A stretch of 64,000 nt of DNA from Cryptomeria japonica (GCF_030272615.1 NC_081414.1:761861648-761925647), one strand, 5' to 3'. Counted from the first letter of the stretch, positions 35,779 to 49,938 are shown. Notes: generated by a model not told the origin, from the letters alone. Translations and numbers: made by a program.

Positions 35779-36486
35779 CTCCCTAAGCTCTAACTCAGTT
35801 AAGAAAGGATTAGAAGCTATTCCCCCATGTCATGTTAGTCAAAACAAGAAATTTAAGATGAGATGTGTATCAAGTGGATAAAGAATGTCTTTCTCCCCTC
35901 TACCAGTGCCTACTTAGGAAAATAAAGTTGCTAGGAAGAAGAAATTGAAGGGAAATGTGGATAATCGTATTCCACTGGGGATTTTTTATTAACAAGACGT
36001 GGACTTCTATATAAAAATCCAAATTGACGTTAAAAAGGGTACCCTTGTAGGTAAGGATACAAGGTCCTTGACGATGGATGCTGGAGATGGAAAAAAATAA
36101 GTAAAGGATGCTATGGATGGATAGAACAAGTTCTTCAAATGAGTGGTAGCAAAAATTTCAGGGTTGAAATGAAAAGTTAATAACCTAACTTTTGAATGGA
36201 ACACTTTGAACACCCCCTCCTTGGATAATGCAAACAACCTTCTGGACCTCAGTAAGAAGATGGTGATAGATGTGAAAGCTATGAAAATTGGCCATTAAGA
36301 AAAATCATGAATTTGGAGTTGGCAATGGATAACATTAATGAGAAGCTAAGCGAAGTTATTGTTGTTAGTAGGACAACCATGACAAATAGCATGGAGGATC
36401 TTCAACAACTTAATGAAAAAGATCAATCCCTCAACATCTCCTCCTTACCCACTCATGCTTCCCCCTCCATTTTGGTATGTGGTAAG

Positions 36487-37728
36487 TGTTGGAAATATGG
36501 ATGAATTAATTATGTGGTGCATTGATGTTTTGTCATTTATGTCAACACTAGCTGTTATGGTTGGTTATAGACAGACAGGTTTTGGTTACCGGTAGAAGAT
36601 TTAGTGTTACCGACATAAGGGACTATCTATTGGACACTCTCGGCATGTTTGGATTTATGTGTTACATGTTTTTGGAGCATGTTTTAGTCAGTTGGTATTG
36701 AATTGGTAATCTCTATCATACATTCTTGTAAACCCTTACCGGCATGGGTTTAAGGTTTAATTGATAGAGCTTTCACTGAGAAACCTTGATAGAATGCATA
36801 AGTGTTGTTGGTGCGGATTCTAGATAGAATTCAAGATGCAAAAGGTTATCCCTGATCATGCCTCAACTATTTGAAGATATTGCTTTGGTGTGAGGGGCCT
36901 AGATTAGGTCTGGTGCCTATCTAAATTATGAACCGGTATCATGTTAAAGTGTTCTCTACACGTTACCAGGATGATTTATGTATTGGTTATTGCTGTTTTG
37001 GTCTTAAGATGACATGGCATATCATTGTAATATGGATGTATGTAATGATCTTATTGTAATATCTTGTAGGTGGCCGACCTAATTGGTTTAGGCCTTAGGG
37101 TTTGTATAAATTAATGTAAGATCTCATTGTACATAAGTATGGTATGGGAATGGAAATATAATATTCATGGTCATGGAATGCAATATCATATGCGAAGGAG
37201 ATTTGGTCGATCATAGGTGATCGAATTGGGTTTAAGGAAGAGGTCAAAGGCCTTCGGTATTGAGCTCAACTAGGACTGTAATCAGGCATGGTAGATGCTA
37301 TCTTTGGTAGTTCATTATTTTGGATTGTTGTTCATTTATCTTGAGGTGGTTATAACCTCTTTGCAGTTAGTGAGACTCTTTTTTAATGAGCAATACACTC
37401 TAGGCAGTGTCCCTTCCTGCATATGCAGCCCCCTTATTGTATCACATACTTTTTGCAGAAGTATCATCTGACTGTGGGTAAGCTTCTCACCATGGTTTTT
37501 CCCTTTTTCGGGTTTTTCACATACAAATCATGGTGTTATGTGGTATGGTTGCATTGTGTTAATTCTTTGTTTCATTCTTAACTTTTATTGCTTATTGATA
37601 TTTGTTTCTGCTTTTCCAATATTCAATATTTATGTGCTCTAGTTAAAGGTTATTTAGTGGTTTGATTGACATAATCTATTAACAACTGATTCACCCCCCC
37701 TATTAGTTGTTCATTAGTTATCCTAAGA
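36487..37728 (+). repeat. 5' LTR of element 3
   Basis: 1242 bases from TGTTGGAAATATGG to CCTAAGA. TATA-like TATAAATT at 37105-37112. The C-run CACCCCCCCTATTAGTTG sits near the 3' edge. Confidence 0.9.
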
Positions 37729-37786
37729 ATTGGTATCAGATCTTTGGTCCTCTTTTGTAGAATCTTAACTACTTGAGGTAGATCCT

Positions 37787-38965
37787 ATGGCAACTAATCC
37801 ACCGACAACTATTTTCAGAAGAGAAATCCCTAAGCTTGATTGAACAAATTATGGGATATGGAAAATCCAAATGAAGACTCATATTAGATGTCTTGGCAAG
37901 GATATTTGCGAGATCACTGAGAAAGGATATAAACCTTATGATCCAACATTTGGAAATCCCACTCCTGTAGACTTGAACAAGAATATTGAAAATGATTGCA
38001 GAGCTAGAGAAGCTCTCTTGTGTGAACTTACTGGTCAGCAAATCATGGGATTGACTGATAAATCATTGGGAAAGGTTTTGTGAGATAAATTTCAAACTCT
38101 GAATGAAGGTGATCCTACTATCAAAACTGCTAAACTTGATGGTTACCGGGTAAGGTATGAAAACTTGAAGATGGAAGATAATGAAAGAATTGTTGTATTA
38201 ATGGAAAGAGTAAATAAGATTTTTATGGGAATTCAATATTGTGGAGGATCTCTGAGTGAAGATGAAATAGTTTCCAACATCTTGAGAGCCCTTCCACTGC
38301 CTTACAAGATGAAGACAACTGCAATTAATGAATTGAGAACAATGGTAAACACTTCAGTTAACAGAGACAATCTGATTGGGAAATAATTTGCTTTTGAGCT
38401 TGAAGAATTAGGATCTTCTGGAGCTGTCAAATCTAAACCTGATTTTCATGCATCATCATCTACTGGAAAAAGTGATTGGAAAACCTTATATGCAAAATAA
38501 TTGGAAGATTTGAGGAAAGAGGATGAATAATTTGAACAAATTGAAGCCTCATTTGCTAGAAGAGTACCTAAAGGACCGACAAGAAGTAAGTATGAAGGAA
38601 AAGCACCTTTTAAATGTTTTGCATGTAATAAGATTGGTCATTTTGCATCTAGATGTCCTGAAAGGAATGCAAGATTTGAAGAGAGAGTTAAGAAATCATT
38701 TAAGACAAACCAAAATAGATATAGATTCAAGAAAAGTAAACAATGCTACATAGTGGATGAGGAAGGAGTAAGTGATAACTCTGAGGATGAACTGGCAGCA
38801 GACTTTGCTAGTGGATCTGGTAATGGAAAGGAATGGGTATTCTATGCTTTAAAGGAAGATGAATCGGAACTGGCTATCATGAATGAAGAAAAGGCCTTGG
38901 TTGAAAAAGTTGAAGACGCGGATGAATGGCTGATTGATAGTGGATGCTCACATCATATGACTTGA
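37787..38965 (+). pseudogene. gag: Gag and protease of element 3
   Basis: Start Met at 37787 (MATNPPTTIFRREIPKLD, then a TGA). One frame carries on through stops near 38081, 38384, 38498 and 38528. DUF4219-like N-terminus, UBN2 capsid (MEDNERIVVLMERVN, GGSLSEDEIVSNILRALPLP), CCHC knuckle CFACNKIGHFASRC at 38615-38656, an acidic linker (VSDNSEDELAADFASGSG) and the protease motif DSGCSHHMT at about 38935. All stops are in the reading frame without a shift until about 39100, where one base is lost. Confidence 0.88.
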
Positions 38966-39099
38966 GATAAAAGAAAAAATTTGTCCCTGCAAGAATACAA
39001 TGGTGGTCAAGTCATATTTGGAGATAACAAAGCATGTATGATCAAAGGTAGAGATATTATTTCTCTAGATGGCAAGCATAATATTGATAATGTCTATAT

Positions 39100-41975
39100 G
39101 TAGAAGGTTTAAATCACAATCTTTTAAGTGTTGGTCAATTAGTGGAAAAGGGTTTCCAACTTCAATTTAAAGATAGAAAATGCAAAATCATTAACAAAAC
39201 TAGTTTGGAGATTGCAACTAGTACTCAGACTGGAGGTAATATCTTTCACTTGAATACTGGTAATTAGACATGTTTGATTTCTCATATTGATGAGAGTTGG
39301 TTATGACATAAGAGGTTGTGTCATGTTAATTTTGATTGTATTGTTAGGATCAGTTCAACTAAGGCAATTAGAGATATACCTAAGATTATGAAGCCTCATA
39401 ATCTAGTATGTAAGGAATGTCAATTGGAAAATCAAGTTATAACTCCTTTTAAGTGCATACATGATAAATCTAATGATGTACATGATTTGATTCACACTGA
39501 CTTATGTGGTCCAGCACGGACTAGAAGCTTTCAAGGTGATAGGTATTTCATGCTGAAAATTGATGATTATTCTAGGATGATGTGGGTGACTTTCCTTAGG
39601 GAGAAGTCTGAAGCCTTTGAGAAATTCAAGATCTTTAAAGATAAGGTAGAAATAGAAACTGGATTGAAAATCAAATGTCTGAGATCAGATCAAGGTGGTG
39701 AGTTCACTTCTCATGAATTTAACAGTTATTGTGAGACAAATGGAATTAGGAGACATTTATATGCACCTAGGAATCCTCAGTAGAATAGAGTAGCTGAAAC
39801 AAAGAATAGAACCATTTTAGATGTAGCAAGAACTATGATGATGGAAGCCAAATTGCCTCACATCTACTGGAGAGAAGAAGTGAGTACAATAGTCTACACA
39901 TTCAACAAAGTTTACATCAAAGGTGAAACCAATAAGACCCCTTATGAATTATGATTTGGACATACACCTACTGTTAAATATTTCAAAATTTTTTGAAGTA
40001 AATGTTATATCAAAAGGGATTATTCAATTGGGAAGTTTGATCCTAGATGTGATGAAGGGATATTTCTTGGTTATTAAATTCAAAGCAAAGAATATAGATG
40101 TTATAACAAAAGATTGCAGAAAATTATGGAGAGCACAAATGTGAAAGTGGATGAGAAATATAGAAATCAATCTATATCATATGATAGGGAACCGACAGTG
40201 GAAATGATCATAACTGAACTGACAATGCCTCAACCGATATAGGAAACTAAGAAAAATACACCAATACAATCTAAAAATTCAACTATACTAATGATGAGAG
40301 CAATGAACCTGAAGTTTAGAAGACACCAAGGTATGTAAGGTTAAATCATTCTGAAGATCAAATCATTGGAGATAGGAACAAGGGAGTTATGACAAGAAGA
40401 AGACTGGCAAATGAAGAAGTATGTCTTATTTCTAAAATTGAACTGAGATCTACTATTGAATCTTGTAAAGATAAACATTGGTTAAAGGATATGGAAGATG
40501 AATTATATCAGATAGAAAAGAATGAGACTTGAACTTTAGTTCCCTGGCAAAAAAATAAGAGTGTTATTGGAACTAAATGGTTCTTAGGAATAAATTGATG
40601 AGTATGGTCAAGTTGTAAGAAACAAGGCTAGACTGGTTTGTAAAGGATATTCTCAAATGGAAAGAATTTATTATGGTGAGACATTTGCACCTATAGCTAG
40701 AATTGAAGTTGTTAGACTATTTCTTGCCTATGTAGCTTATAAGAATTATAAGGTTTATCACATGGATGTTAAATGTGCATTTTTAAATGGTTAACTTGAG
40801 GAAGAAGTATACATTGAGCAGCCTAATGGATTTTCACTGACAGATGATAAAGATATGGTTTGCAGATTAAAGAAAGATTTATATAGATTGAAACAAGCTC
40901 CTAGAGCTTGCTATGCAAGGTTGGATAAATATCTTTTGAAGCTTGGTTTTACTAAAGGCAGTGCTGATAGTAATTTATATTATAAGATCACTGATGATGA
41001 TATTCTGAGTATTGAAGTATTTGTTGATGATATCATTTTTGGAGGAGAAGATAAATTGTGCATGGAATTCTCTAATAATATGAAGAATGAATTTGAAATT
41101 TTCATGATTGGTGAAATGAGATTTTTCTTAGGATTGCAAATGACTCAAACTAACAAAGGCATTTTTATCTGTCAAACTAAATATTTGAGGGAATTACTAA
41201 AGAAGTTTTGTATGGATAATTCCAAACCAGTAAGCACTCCTATGGTGACTAGTGAGAAATAATCTATCAAAGATACATCTACACTGGTAAATCCGATAAG
41301 GTATAAGTCTATGATTGGTGGCTTGTTATATTTAACTCATACTAGACTAGATATTATGAATGCAGTAAGTATTATTTCAAGATATCAAAGTAATCCTAAA
41401 GAAAATCATGAATGTACAGTAAAGAGGATATTCCGGTATTTGCATAGAACAACAGAATATGGCTTATGGTATTCTAGAGATGATGAATTCACATTATGTG
41501 CATATACAAAATCAAATTCCAGGTAGGAGATACTAATGACATGAAGAGAACTTCTAGTGGAGCTTTCTTTCTTGGAAAGAAATTGGTTTCATGGATCAGC
41601 AAAAAATAGTCATGCATTTCTTTATCTACTGCAGAAGCTGAATATGTTATAGTAGCAACTAATTGCACTCAAGTCTTGTGGATGAAGCAAATGTTGAAGC
41701 ATATCAAGGTAAATTGTAGTGAACTGGTAGTTATCTATTGTGATAACTCTACAACTATTGACATGTCTAAGAATCCGGTATTTCACTCTAAGACTAAACA
41801 CATATCAATAAAATATAACTTTGTAAAGGATACACTAGAAGAAAAGGAATTCAAATTGGTTTATGTGAACACTAAAGAGAATATTTCAGATATATTCACT
41901 AAACCATTGTCTAAGGAATCATTTAAGTATTTGAGAGTTAGGTTAGGGGCTTCTGTCCCTATGACAAAGACTTGA
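39100..41975 (+). pseudogene. pol: Pol of element 3 (integrase, reverse transcriptase, RNase H)
   Basis: After the shift near 39100 the integrase zinc region (LCHVNFD, CKECQLENQ) and core follow: HTDLCGP, DDYSRMMWVTFLREKSEAFE, SDQGGEFTS and ETKNRTILDVARTMM with the Glu, so the D,D-35-E set is present. A TAG lies at 39781. The reverse transcriptase spans about 40550-41260: [29 protein letters not shown] and [12 protein letters not shown]. After a TAA at 41260 comes GGLLYLTHTRLDI. RNase H is at 41510-41975 (STAEAEY, CDNSTTIDMSKNPVFHSKTK, FTKPLSKESF) with shifts near 41520 and 41608. Dead copy, same protein family as element 2. Confidence 0.9.
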
Positions 41976-42320
41976 TTGATGTGGTTTGGAATCAGTCCAA
42001 CATGCATTATTAGAGATATTATTCATTCTGGCACTGATGTATGGTGCTACTAGTTATGGGGAGTAGTCAGCTTTGAGATTCATAGGCTTGCATTCTTGCT
42101 TTGATATTTTTGTTAGATTTATGGCATTAATGTTAAAGGGGGAGAGATAGTGAAGTGAAAAATAAATTCAAAACTTTACAAAGATATTATTCTTAGGGGG
42201 AGAGTTATTGATATTCGGGAGATTGTTGGTTGTCTTCCACAGGGGGAGACTTGTTTGGCATTTCTTGGTACTTAGATGTTCTTCACATCTAGTATTGCCA
42301 TCAATGCCAAAGGGGGAGAT

Positions 42321-43573
42321 TGTTGGAAATATGGATGAATTGATTATATGTTGCATTGATGTTTTGTCATTGATGTCAACACTAGCTGTTATGGTTGGTT
42401 ACCGGTAGAAGATCTAGTGTTACCAACAGAAGGGACTATCTGTTGGACACTTTCAACATGTTTGGATCAATGGAGTATGCTTGGTTTTATGTGTTACATG
42501 CTTCTGGAGCATGTTTTCATCATTTGATATTGACTTGGTAATCAGATACTATCATACACTCTTGTAAACCCTTACTGACATGGGTTTAAGGTTTAATCGA
42601 TAGAGTTTTCAATGAGAAACCTTGATAGAATACCTAAGTGATGTTGGTGCAGCTTCTAGATAGAATTCAAGATGTAGAAGATGATTCCTGATCATTCCTC
42701 AACTGTTTGGAGACATTTCTCTAGCGTGGTGGACCTAGATTAGGTCTGGTGACTATCTAGGTTATGGACCGGTATCATGTTAATGTGTTCTCTACACGTT
42801 ACCAGGATGATTTATGGATTGGTTATTGTTGTTTTGGTCTTAAGCCGACATGTCATATCATTGTAATATGGATGTATGTAATGATCTTATTGTAATATCT
42901 TTTAGGTGGCCGACCTAATTGGTTTAGGCCTTAGGGTTTGTATAAATTGATGTAAGATCTCATTGTAGATAAGAATGGCGTGGGAATGGAAATTTAATGT
43001 TCATGGTCATGGAATGCAATATCCTATGTGAAAGAGATTTGGTCAATCATAGGTGATCGAATTGAGTTTAAGGAAGAGGTCAAAGCCCTTCGGTAGTGAG
43101 CTTAATCGAGACTGTAATCAGGCATGGTAGATGCTATCTCTGGTAGTTCATTATTCTAGATTGTTGTCTATTTTATCTTGAGGTGGCTATAACCTCTCTG
43201 TAGTTAGTGAGAATTTTCTGTAATGAGCAGTATGCTCTAGGCAATGTGCCATCCTGCATGTGCAGGCCCCTTATTGAATCACATACTTTCTGCAAAAGTA
43301 TCATCTAATTGTGGGTAGGCTTCCCACCGTTGTTTTTCCCTTTCCAGGTTTTCCACGTACAAATCATGGTGTTATGTGGTATGGTTTAATTGTTTTAATT
43401 ATATTTTTCATTCTTAAGTTTTATTGCTTACCAGTATTTGTTTCTACTATTCCAGTATTCAACATTTATGTGCTCCGGTTAAAGGTTATTAAGTGGTTTG
43501 ATTGACATAATCTGTTAACAACTGATTCACCCCCTCCCCCCCCCGTCTAAGTTGTTCATCGGTTATCCTAATA
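42321..43573 (+). repeat. 3' LTR of element 3
   Basis: 1253 bases from TGTTGGAAATATGG to CCTAATA, preceded by CCAAAGGGGGAGAT and followed by GTAAG. TATAAATT at 42941-42948. Confidence 0.9.
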
Positions 43574-43629
43574 GTAAGGGAAAGGAGAAGGCTATTCTAG
43601 AGAGTGAAAATCAAGCCAATCGAGGACCA

Positions 43630-46219
43630 TGTTCGCATTGTGTTGTCATTGATGTCAACTAATATAGGATGGAAACCAGTATGGAAGATGTATGGGCAGT
43701 ATTGTCATTGATGTCAACTAGCATAGTAAGTCATCGGTAAGGAAGAGAATGTCATCCAGCATAATGATCATTGGAGTCACCGGTACATAAAATAGTGTTG
43801 ACTTGTGTTGGAGACATAAGGAATAAACACCGGCATTGGATGACAACCGGTAAGTGATATGTTGGTAGTGCACTGTTGCCAACCAACAAGTGCGCTAATG
43901 TAGAAGTGCCAACCGACATGATGTTGGATGTTTGGATGTGAAACAACAAGACTCTGACCAGATAAAGATGCAACCACCATATGATGAGAAGACTCACAAA
44001 GAGTATTCCCAACTGGATCATATGTGACTATTTGAAGATATGTCTGCTCAAATAGGGAAGCCATATTGGTGCATTGCAAAATGCAGATGACAAGGATTCA
44101 ATCCCATTGGTAAGTGGAGCTTATATCCCATTATGCATGAAATGCATTATAATCCTCAAAGATAGGACAAAAGAGTAGAATGCAGGTGATTGAAGGCTCA
44201 CACCGGATGAACTGATGAAACACTAAGTTCCCTAAGATGCATGAAATCAGAGTTATGCACTAGATCAACTAGGTATGCATGTTGAGCTACCAGGACAAAG
44301 AAGGAAGAGTAAAGAAGTGATGAGTTTGTCCCTCTGATAAAATGGCTAAGCTGATGTCTCGGCTGATGACGTTGAAGGCAATGGTGACCAACTGCAGATA
44401 GAGGATGTTTCTAGAATGAAGATGAAGTTTGGTGCCACCAGTGCGCATGGTATCTTACTAGTATACATGCAGAATATATTACCGGTATAGATGTCCACCG
44501 GTAAAGTTGGCAAAGTAACAAGTGAAGAGCTCTTGTCTGATGAAGTTAAGTATGCATTGGTTTGGAAAGTGTGAGGATTGGTAAAGGTGATCCATTGGAA
44601 GAGAAGCAAAGTACAAGTTTGAAGGCAAACTAGTTAGGGGTTAACCGATAGGGTTTGTGAACCAGTAGATGAACTTGGTCATATGGTTGGTTGGTGATCT
44701 TATTTGAACCAAATCAGTAGACTCAGTAGAGGTGGATGCTGATAGAGATCCTACGTGGAGTCCAAGTGTCAAACAAATGGACCGTGCATTGTCGGTGAGG
44801 TTGGTGATCTTGTCTGGACCGACACAGAAGACTTAATAGAGGTGGATGGAGACAAAGTTGGCATGCAGGAGATATATGTCATGTATATTATGGTCGATGA
44901 AGTGTTGTCAGTGAGGTAGGTAGTGAGTAGTCAACATCAATGTTGATAGTATGAATCATGGGTCGAGAGCAGAAGGGTATGGCTCAAGACTGATCAGAGA
45001 ACAAAGATCTAATTTGGTGGCTTCATGATCAAGGGAGAGTGTCCAGGTGTTGGTGAGGGTAGGTGAAGCTATCTATGTGATTGCTTCATAGGTGATTGAG
45101 ATGTGCAAACTAAAAAAGGTGTCATGTTTGCCAAATATGATAAATGTTTTTTGGACGCAGTAGGATTGGGGGAGTTTGTTTGATCCATTATAGGCAATTG
45201 ATCTCTGGAAGGAGATTTGGTTGGATTTGGTCTGCCTCGAGGTCAATGAAGGAACCCTAGCGTGCTATAAGTTTGAATGTCAGTCATGGCACAAAAAATT
45301 AAGTATAAATATGTTGACTCATGACAGAAGATGATTGATGATGTTTCTATAAGATTAGGTGTCAGATATTAAAGAGTGGAGTATGATAGAGCATCAAAGA
45401 GCCAACCAATCAAAGACTTCATCAAAGATCATACAGACTATGTGTTGGAGGTGCAACCGGTGAGAGGGTTTAGTAGAGGCTTAACTGGCAAGGTCAAAGT
45501 AACTGGTATACTGCAATGGGGCAAACTAATAGTGCTAGTACCTATAGAAAGGGAGAGAAGGAGTTACAGTGAAGTGTAAGCTCTTGAGGAGATCTGGCTA
45601 GCCAGAGTATAGTGCAGAGTTAAACCAGCAAGCTGAGAACTAGTAGTGATCAGAGAGTAGAGTACCAACACATAAGAAGTAGGGGTTGAACCGGTAATGT
45701 AGCAGTAGAGAGAAGGTGAGCAGAGAACCGGTAGAGAATTGGATAGAGGTGAACTAGTGGAGAGACATATATGAGAGTTATAAACTTCTTTTGTAACCAG
45801 GTTATTACTTTTGTATTTGAAATATGATTTTATAATCCCTGAGTTGGAGCTTGGTATAGGGTTGGTGCCCTAAAATTAGGGGTTGGTGCTCCTTTGGTTG
45901 GTTCCCTAAAGAAGGAGTGGTGCTCCTTGGGTTGGTGCCCTAAATGTTGTAACCGAATGTTTCATTGCAAGGCTGGATTGGAGCAGTAGACTCCAACAAC
46001 ATTTCTTATTGAGGATTTTCCTATGTTGGGTTTTCCTCATACATCGAGTGTTATGTGATGTCCCTTTTGTGTGTGGTTACATTTGTGTCATCCTCCTATC
46101 TAACTGGTATGCTTTCTTTATATTAGATCTGCTAACCGCTATATACACATAAGATAGAAAAGGGAAACGTTTGGATACCACTGATTCATCCCCCTCTCAG
46201 TGGCATCTTGTGTTTAATA
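43630..46219 (+). repeat. 5' LTR of element 4
   Basis: TGTTCGCATTGTG...TTTAATA. A TATA box TATAAATA lies at 45304-45311. Near 45840-45960 a short phrase, TTGGTGCCCTAAA / GTGGTGCTCC, recurs several times. Minus-strand open frames at 43752-44079 are not coding (see rejected list). Confidence 0.9.
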
Positions 46220-46291
46220 ATTGGTATCAAATCCTAGGTTCTCATTTGATAAGATTTCTCCAGCTTGGGTAGATTCTAGTATTTTAACACA

Positions 46292-47942
46292 ATGTTTTGT
46301 TTAGTGTCACCCACTACTCCGATGTTTGATGGTTCAATTTTTTCTATTTAGATTTGTAGGATGGAAGTCTACCTATCACCCCTTTGGGTTTGAAGTATGG
46401 ATGTCGATAGTAAATGGCTTCCCTAATAAAGTCAGTCCTCCCACCGATTTAGATGAAGAAAGAAGACATCAGTGTAATGATGTAGCAATGAAGGCTATAC
46501 TCTATGGGTTATCTGGAGATGTTTCCTCATAGGTGGATAGATGCAGATCAACACAAAGTTTATGAGGCAGATTGAAGAAGCTCTACGGAAATGAGCCTAC
46601 CACTGCAAAACCAGTTTGTGATAGCAAGAAGATAAATATGGCACATGGGTTTGCAGATGAAGATAGATCAGTTAGCAGCAACATCAACAATGATGAAGAG
46701 GAGACTCACCTCTTCATGGCTCAAGAGATAGAAAGTGAGAGAGACACAAATGGATTTGATCATGCAAATCAATCCTACTGGCAAGATGTGTCAGGGAGTG
46801 ACAGTGAAGATGAAGAAGGAGATGATGTCGAGGTATATCTAGAAGGATAACTTGTAAGTGCACTCGAGGAGCTTAGTAGAGTGAAAAATGAATACACATT
46901 ATTCAAGAATGCTACTATTGTGGAACAAAACCATTTGATCAAATGCCTTGAAGATTCTAAGAAATGTATCTCAGAGTTGAGGACTCAACAAGAAGATGCC
47001 AAGGAATGCAGGTGCAAAGATCTAGAGTCTGAGCTAGAGGCCAAGGAGAAAGAATGTTAGAAGAAAAAAGAATAAATGGAGAACATTAGAAGAGACATTG
47101 AGAAATGTCAAGATGAGCTCAAGGTAAGAATCCAATTTGATGGCAGCACTAAGGCCTTGGATAAGATGTCAAACCAATAGAGACACTCCAACAATACTGG
47201 TGGATTAGGATGTGGTACAAGTGAATTATCTACAAGCAAGGAAACCTCCCACAAGGATATTCAATTTGTCTCCTCAAATGGAAATGGAAATATAAAGGGA
47301 CAAACCTTCACTGTTCGAAATACCCCCTTGAAGAAGGTTGATCTAACTACAACCAGTGAAGACATGATGAGGATATAGACTAGTGCTGAAAGAAGGAGGA
47401 ACAATGCTGATCCAAAAGGAAAAGGAAAGACATGAGAAGGTAGCTTCACCAGAAGCAAGAACCTGAGAAGGAGACAACATAGAATACCTCCTACTAGTAG
47501 AAGACAAAGAAATGTTGCCACCCACAAGAAAAAGAAAGTGTGGGAGAAGAAGGGATTAGATGGAAAAACTGTAGAGTGTGAACAATCCAAGATCCACCCT
47601 CGAAGAAGCAGAAATGGAGATACTAAACTGGTAAGATCTCCTCATGCATGGCAAAACAAATTTGTAAGTTACAATCCCCCTTTCTCTGGTTATTGTTTTT
47701 CTTGCAAAAATTATGGTCATAGGCCAGATGAATGCACAAAGAGGTCTAGAAATAAGAATGTAGTCTGTCCAAGAAGTAATGCTTATGGTCATAGTATGTC
47801 AAGTTGTAGAAAAATTCATAGATCTTCTCCTATGCATAATAGTAAGAGTCGATTTTCTACCTCAAGAAATGTAAATTATGTATGTTATAACTTCGATGGA
47901 TTTGGGCATAGAAGTCATGAATACAGGAACAGGAAAGTTTAG
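46292..47942 (+). pseudogene. gag: Gag of element 4
   Basis: Possible start Met at 46292. RMEVYLSP, then after a one-base shift GFEVWMSIVNGF, PPTDLDEE and AMKAILYGLSGDV form the DUF4219/UBN2-type copia Gag N-terminus. Acidic stretch 46680-46850 (SVSSNINNDEEETHLF). Coiled-coil part 46860-47170 in a broken frame. Three zinc-knuckle positions fall at 47538-47942: CFSCKNYGHRPDEC is intact, CPRSNAYGHSMSSC has lost its second Cys, and CYNFDGFGHRSHEY has lost its second and last Cys. Three knuckles instead of one is a difference from elements 2 and 3. Confidence 0.78.
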
Positions 47943-49938
47943 TCACATGACAACTGGTATAGAAACTAGAATCAGTATGAAAATAGTTATAGAGCATATG
48001 AGAGACAAAGTGCTGCATGGAACAAAAAGAGAAATGCCCCTGCAAGATCAATAGGTCCACTAGTTCTGGTAGCTAGTTACCATAGCATGACTAGAAGAAG
48101 ATGGTGAAACTAGTTTGACAGAAGGTCCTCTAATCATGTGTTTGGCATGAATGTAGTTTTCTTCTACAATAATGTTTTTGGTCATGTTGTAGAACCTGGT
48201 AGAGAAAGGAAAAATCAACAGAAGAAGGTAAGACCTGCTCCCATGACTGCAAATAGGAAGAATAATGAGATCAATAAGGTATGGAGGAAGAAGGAAGAGA
48301 GTAGGACCATGGATTGACACTATCCATTCAATGCATAGGTGATATCTCCTAAGGCCTAAAGGAGATGTAGGAGTCAGGGGAAGTAACATATTGACCATAT
48401 CATTCACCTCCTTAGCGGAGGAGGACATGTTAAAGAACAAGTTGATTCTCGTATAAAGGAAGGAATTCAGATGGCAAGTGTGTGTAGTTGCTGCCTTGAC
48501 TACAAACCTATAGATGAGAGATAAATTATTGTTGTATGTGTCAATGGATGGCTAAATTGCAATTGGGATTAGAGGCACTCAACACAAGAAGACATTAGTT
48601 AGAGAAAGATGCTATGGTGGTGATGATGGACCGGTATAGGAAACCGATATGTTCAACATGCTAACTACTATGGATATTGACCGGTATTGTAGGTTATGTA
48701 GGTCAATGAGGTCCAAGATCATCACAATAACTTTGGTTGCATGGATTGAAGTGATTATGTCTCAAGCGATACTGGAAAAGTCCTAAAAACATATGTTGGC
48801 CAGGTAGTAGACCTTGTATGCATGCATCCTTTGTGGGATAGCCGATGTGATTATGGCATGATAGTGATATCATGGTATGGAATTGTGTACATCTAAGATC
48901 ATGTCATAAGATGTGGTGGATATAATGGATCTAAAAGATCATCAGTTGATCACACATTCACAACTCAACTGGTATATATAAGGTATGGTTCGGAAAACTA
49001 GTTTAGAACATGACAGGCAAATATGACCTGAGATCTGTGGTTTAGGGGGAGTTCACAACCATATCCTCTGATTAATATTAGACATACTAAACACAGTGGT
49101 AGATCAGGCAGTTGTTTTACCATATCGGTATGTTATTGACTCTAGGAAGATGCCTATTCAATTTGTCTATCTATCAAAGTCACAATCAATTTACCTGGGA
49201 GTATAATAGAATAGGAAAAGGCTGTGCTCATTTTTCATTAAGCCACCGGGTGATAGGAAGTGCAGTCTGGTTTATAGGTAGAAAAACCTGCAAAGGAGGA
49301 GAAAAGGCATCACTTAACTAGTTGTGAGCACAAAGAGGGAGAATTACCTACACATGGGGAGAATATATCAGATTGGTACCTAATTGCTACCAACAGTTTA
49401 GTGTCAGTGTAACCTCCACATATTAAGAATGTATCATTTGGTATTGGAGAAGATAAAAATGATATCAGTGTCAACTTCAACACTTGGTATCAGCAAATTG
49501 GGGTCAGAATAACTTCTTCATTTGAAAGGGGAGATGATGCAGTCTGACCAACAGGTAAGTTGTATTTACTAACACATGTTCCTTCAATTGGTTTCAAACT
49601 TGTATATGCAATTGCCATGTAGTTTTTATATACACTTGGTTGTTGATAAATTGGTGTTAGTTGGTGGTTGATCCCTTCATCTCAAGTGTTGCAGATTGAG
49701 AGGATGCAATGTAGGATGGTCAATGGAGGAAAAGCATCTGATAGAGGAAAGGGGAGAGATAAAACATATGTCAGTACACGATAGAGACAAGGAGGAGAGA
49801 AACCTTGTTAGCGCCCTTTGCCGGAGAGAGAATCTGTAGTATGTCGGATACTACATGTGTGAGAATCCATAACACACACAAAGGGGGAGAGAAATAATAT
49901 GTAGTATGTCGGCTACTACATGTGTTGACATCAATGCC
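47943..49938 (+). other. Pol-less 3' interior of element 4
   Basis: About 2 kb with no integrase, reverse transcriptase or RNase H motif in any frame. Near its right end the phrase GTAGTATGTCGG.TACTACATG occurs twice (about 49837 and 49901), each followed by a purine-rich block (CAAAGGGGGAGAG and CCAAAGGGAGAG), so the PPT neighbourhood looks duplicated. Confidence 0.6.

Larger units (their letters stand above)
36487..43573 (+). mobile_element. Element 3: Ty1/copia retrotransposon, TSD GTAAG
   Basis: 5' LTR 36487-37728, primer site TGGTATCAGATC 37731-37742, gag-pol 37787-41975, PPT 42307-42320 and 3' LTR 42321-43573. GTAAG is at 36482-36486 and 43574-43578. It is of the same family as element 2: Gag, pol and LTR edges align throughout. 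It lacks the protease duplication. 41976-42306 is non-coding 3' region. Confidence 0.93.

Noticed and set aside
38523-38753. Open frame of 76 residues in element 3
   Set aside because: Out of frame with the Gag; the Gag frame through the zinc knuckle covers the same bases.
47261-47792. Minus-strand open frames over the zinc-knuckle region of element 4
   Set aside because: Opposite strand of the recognisable CCHC-bearing Gag; no domain of their own.
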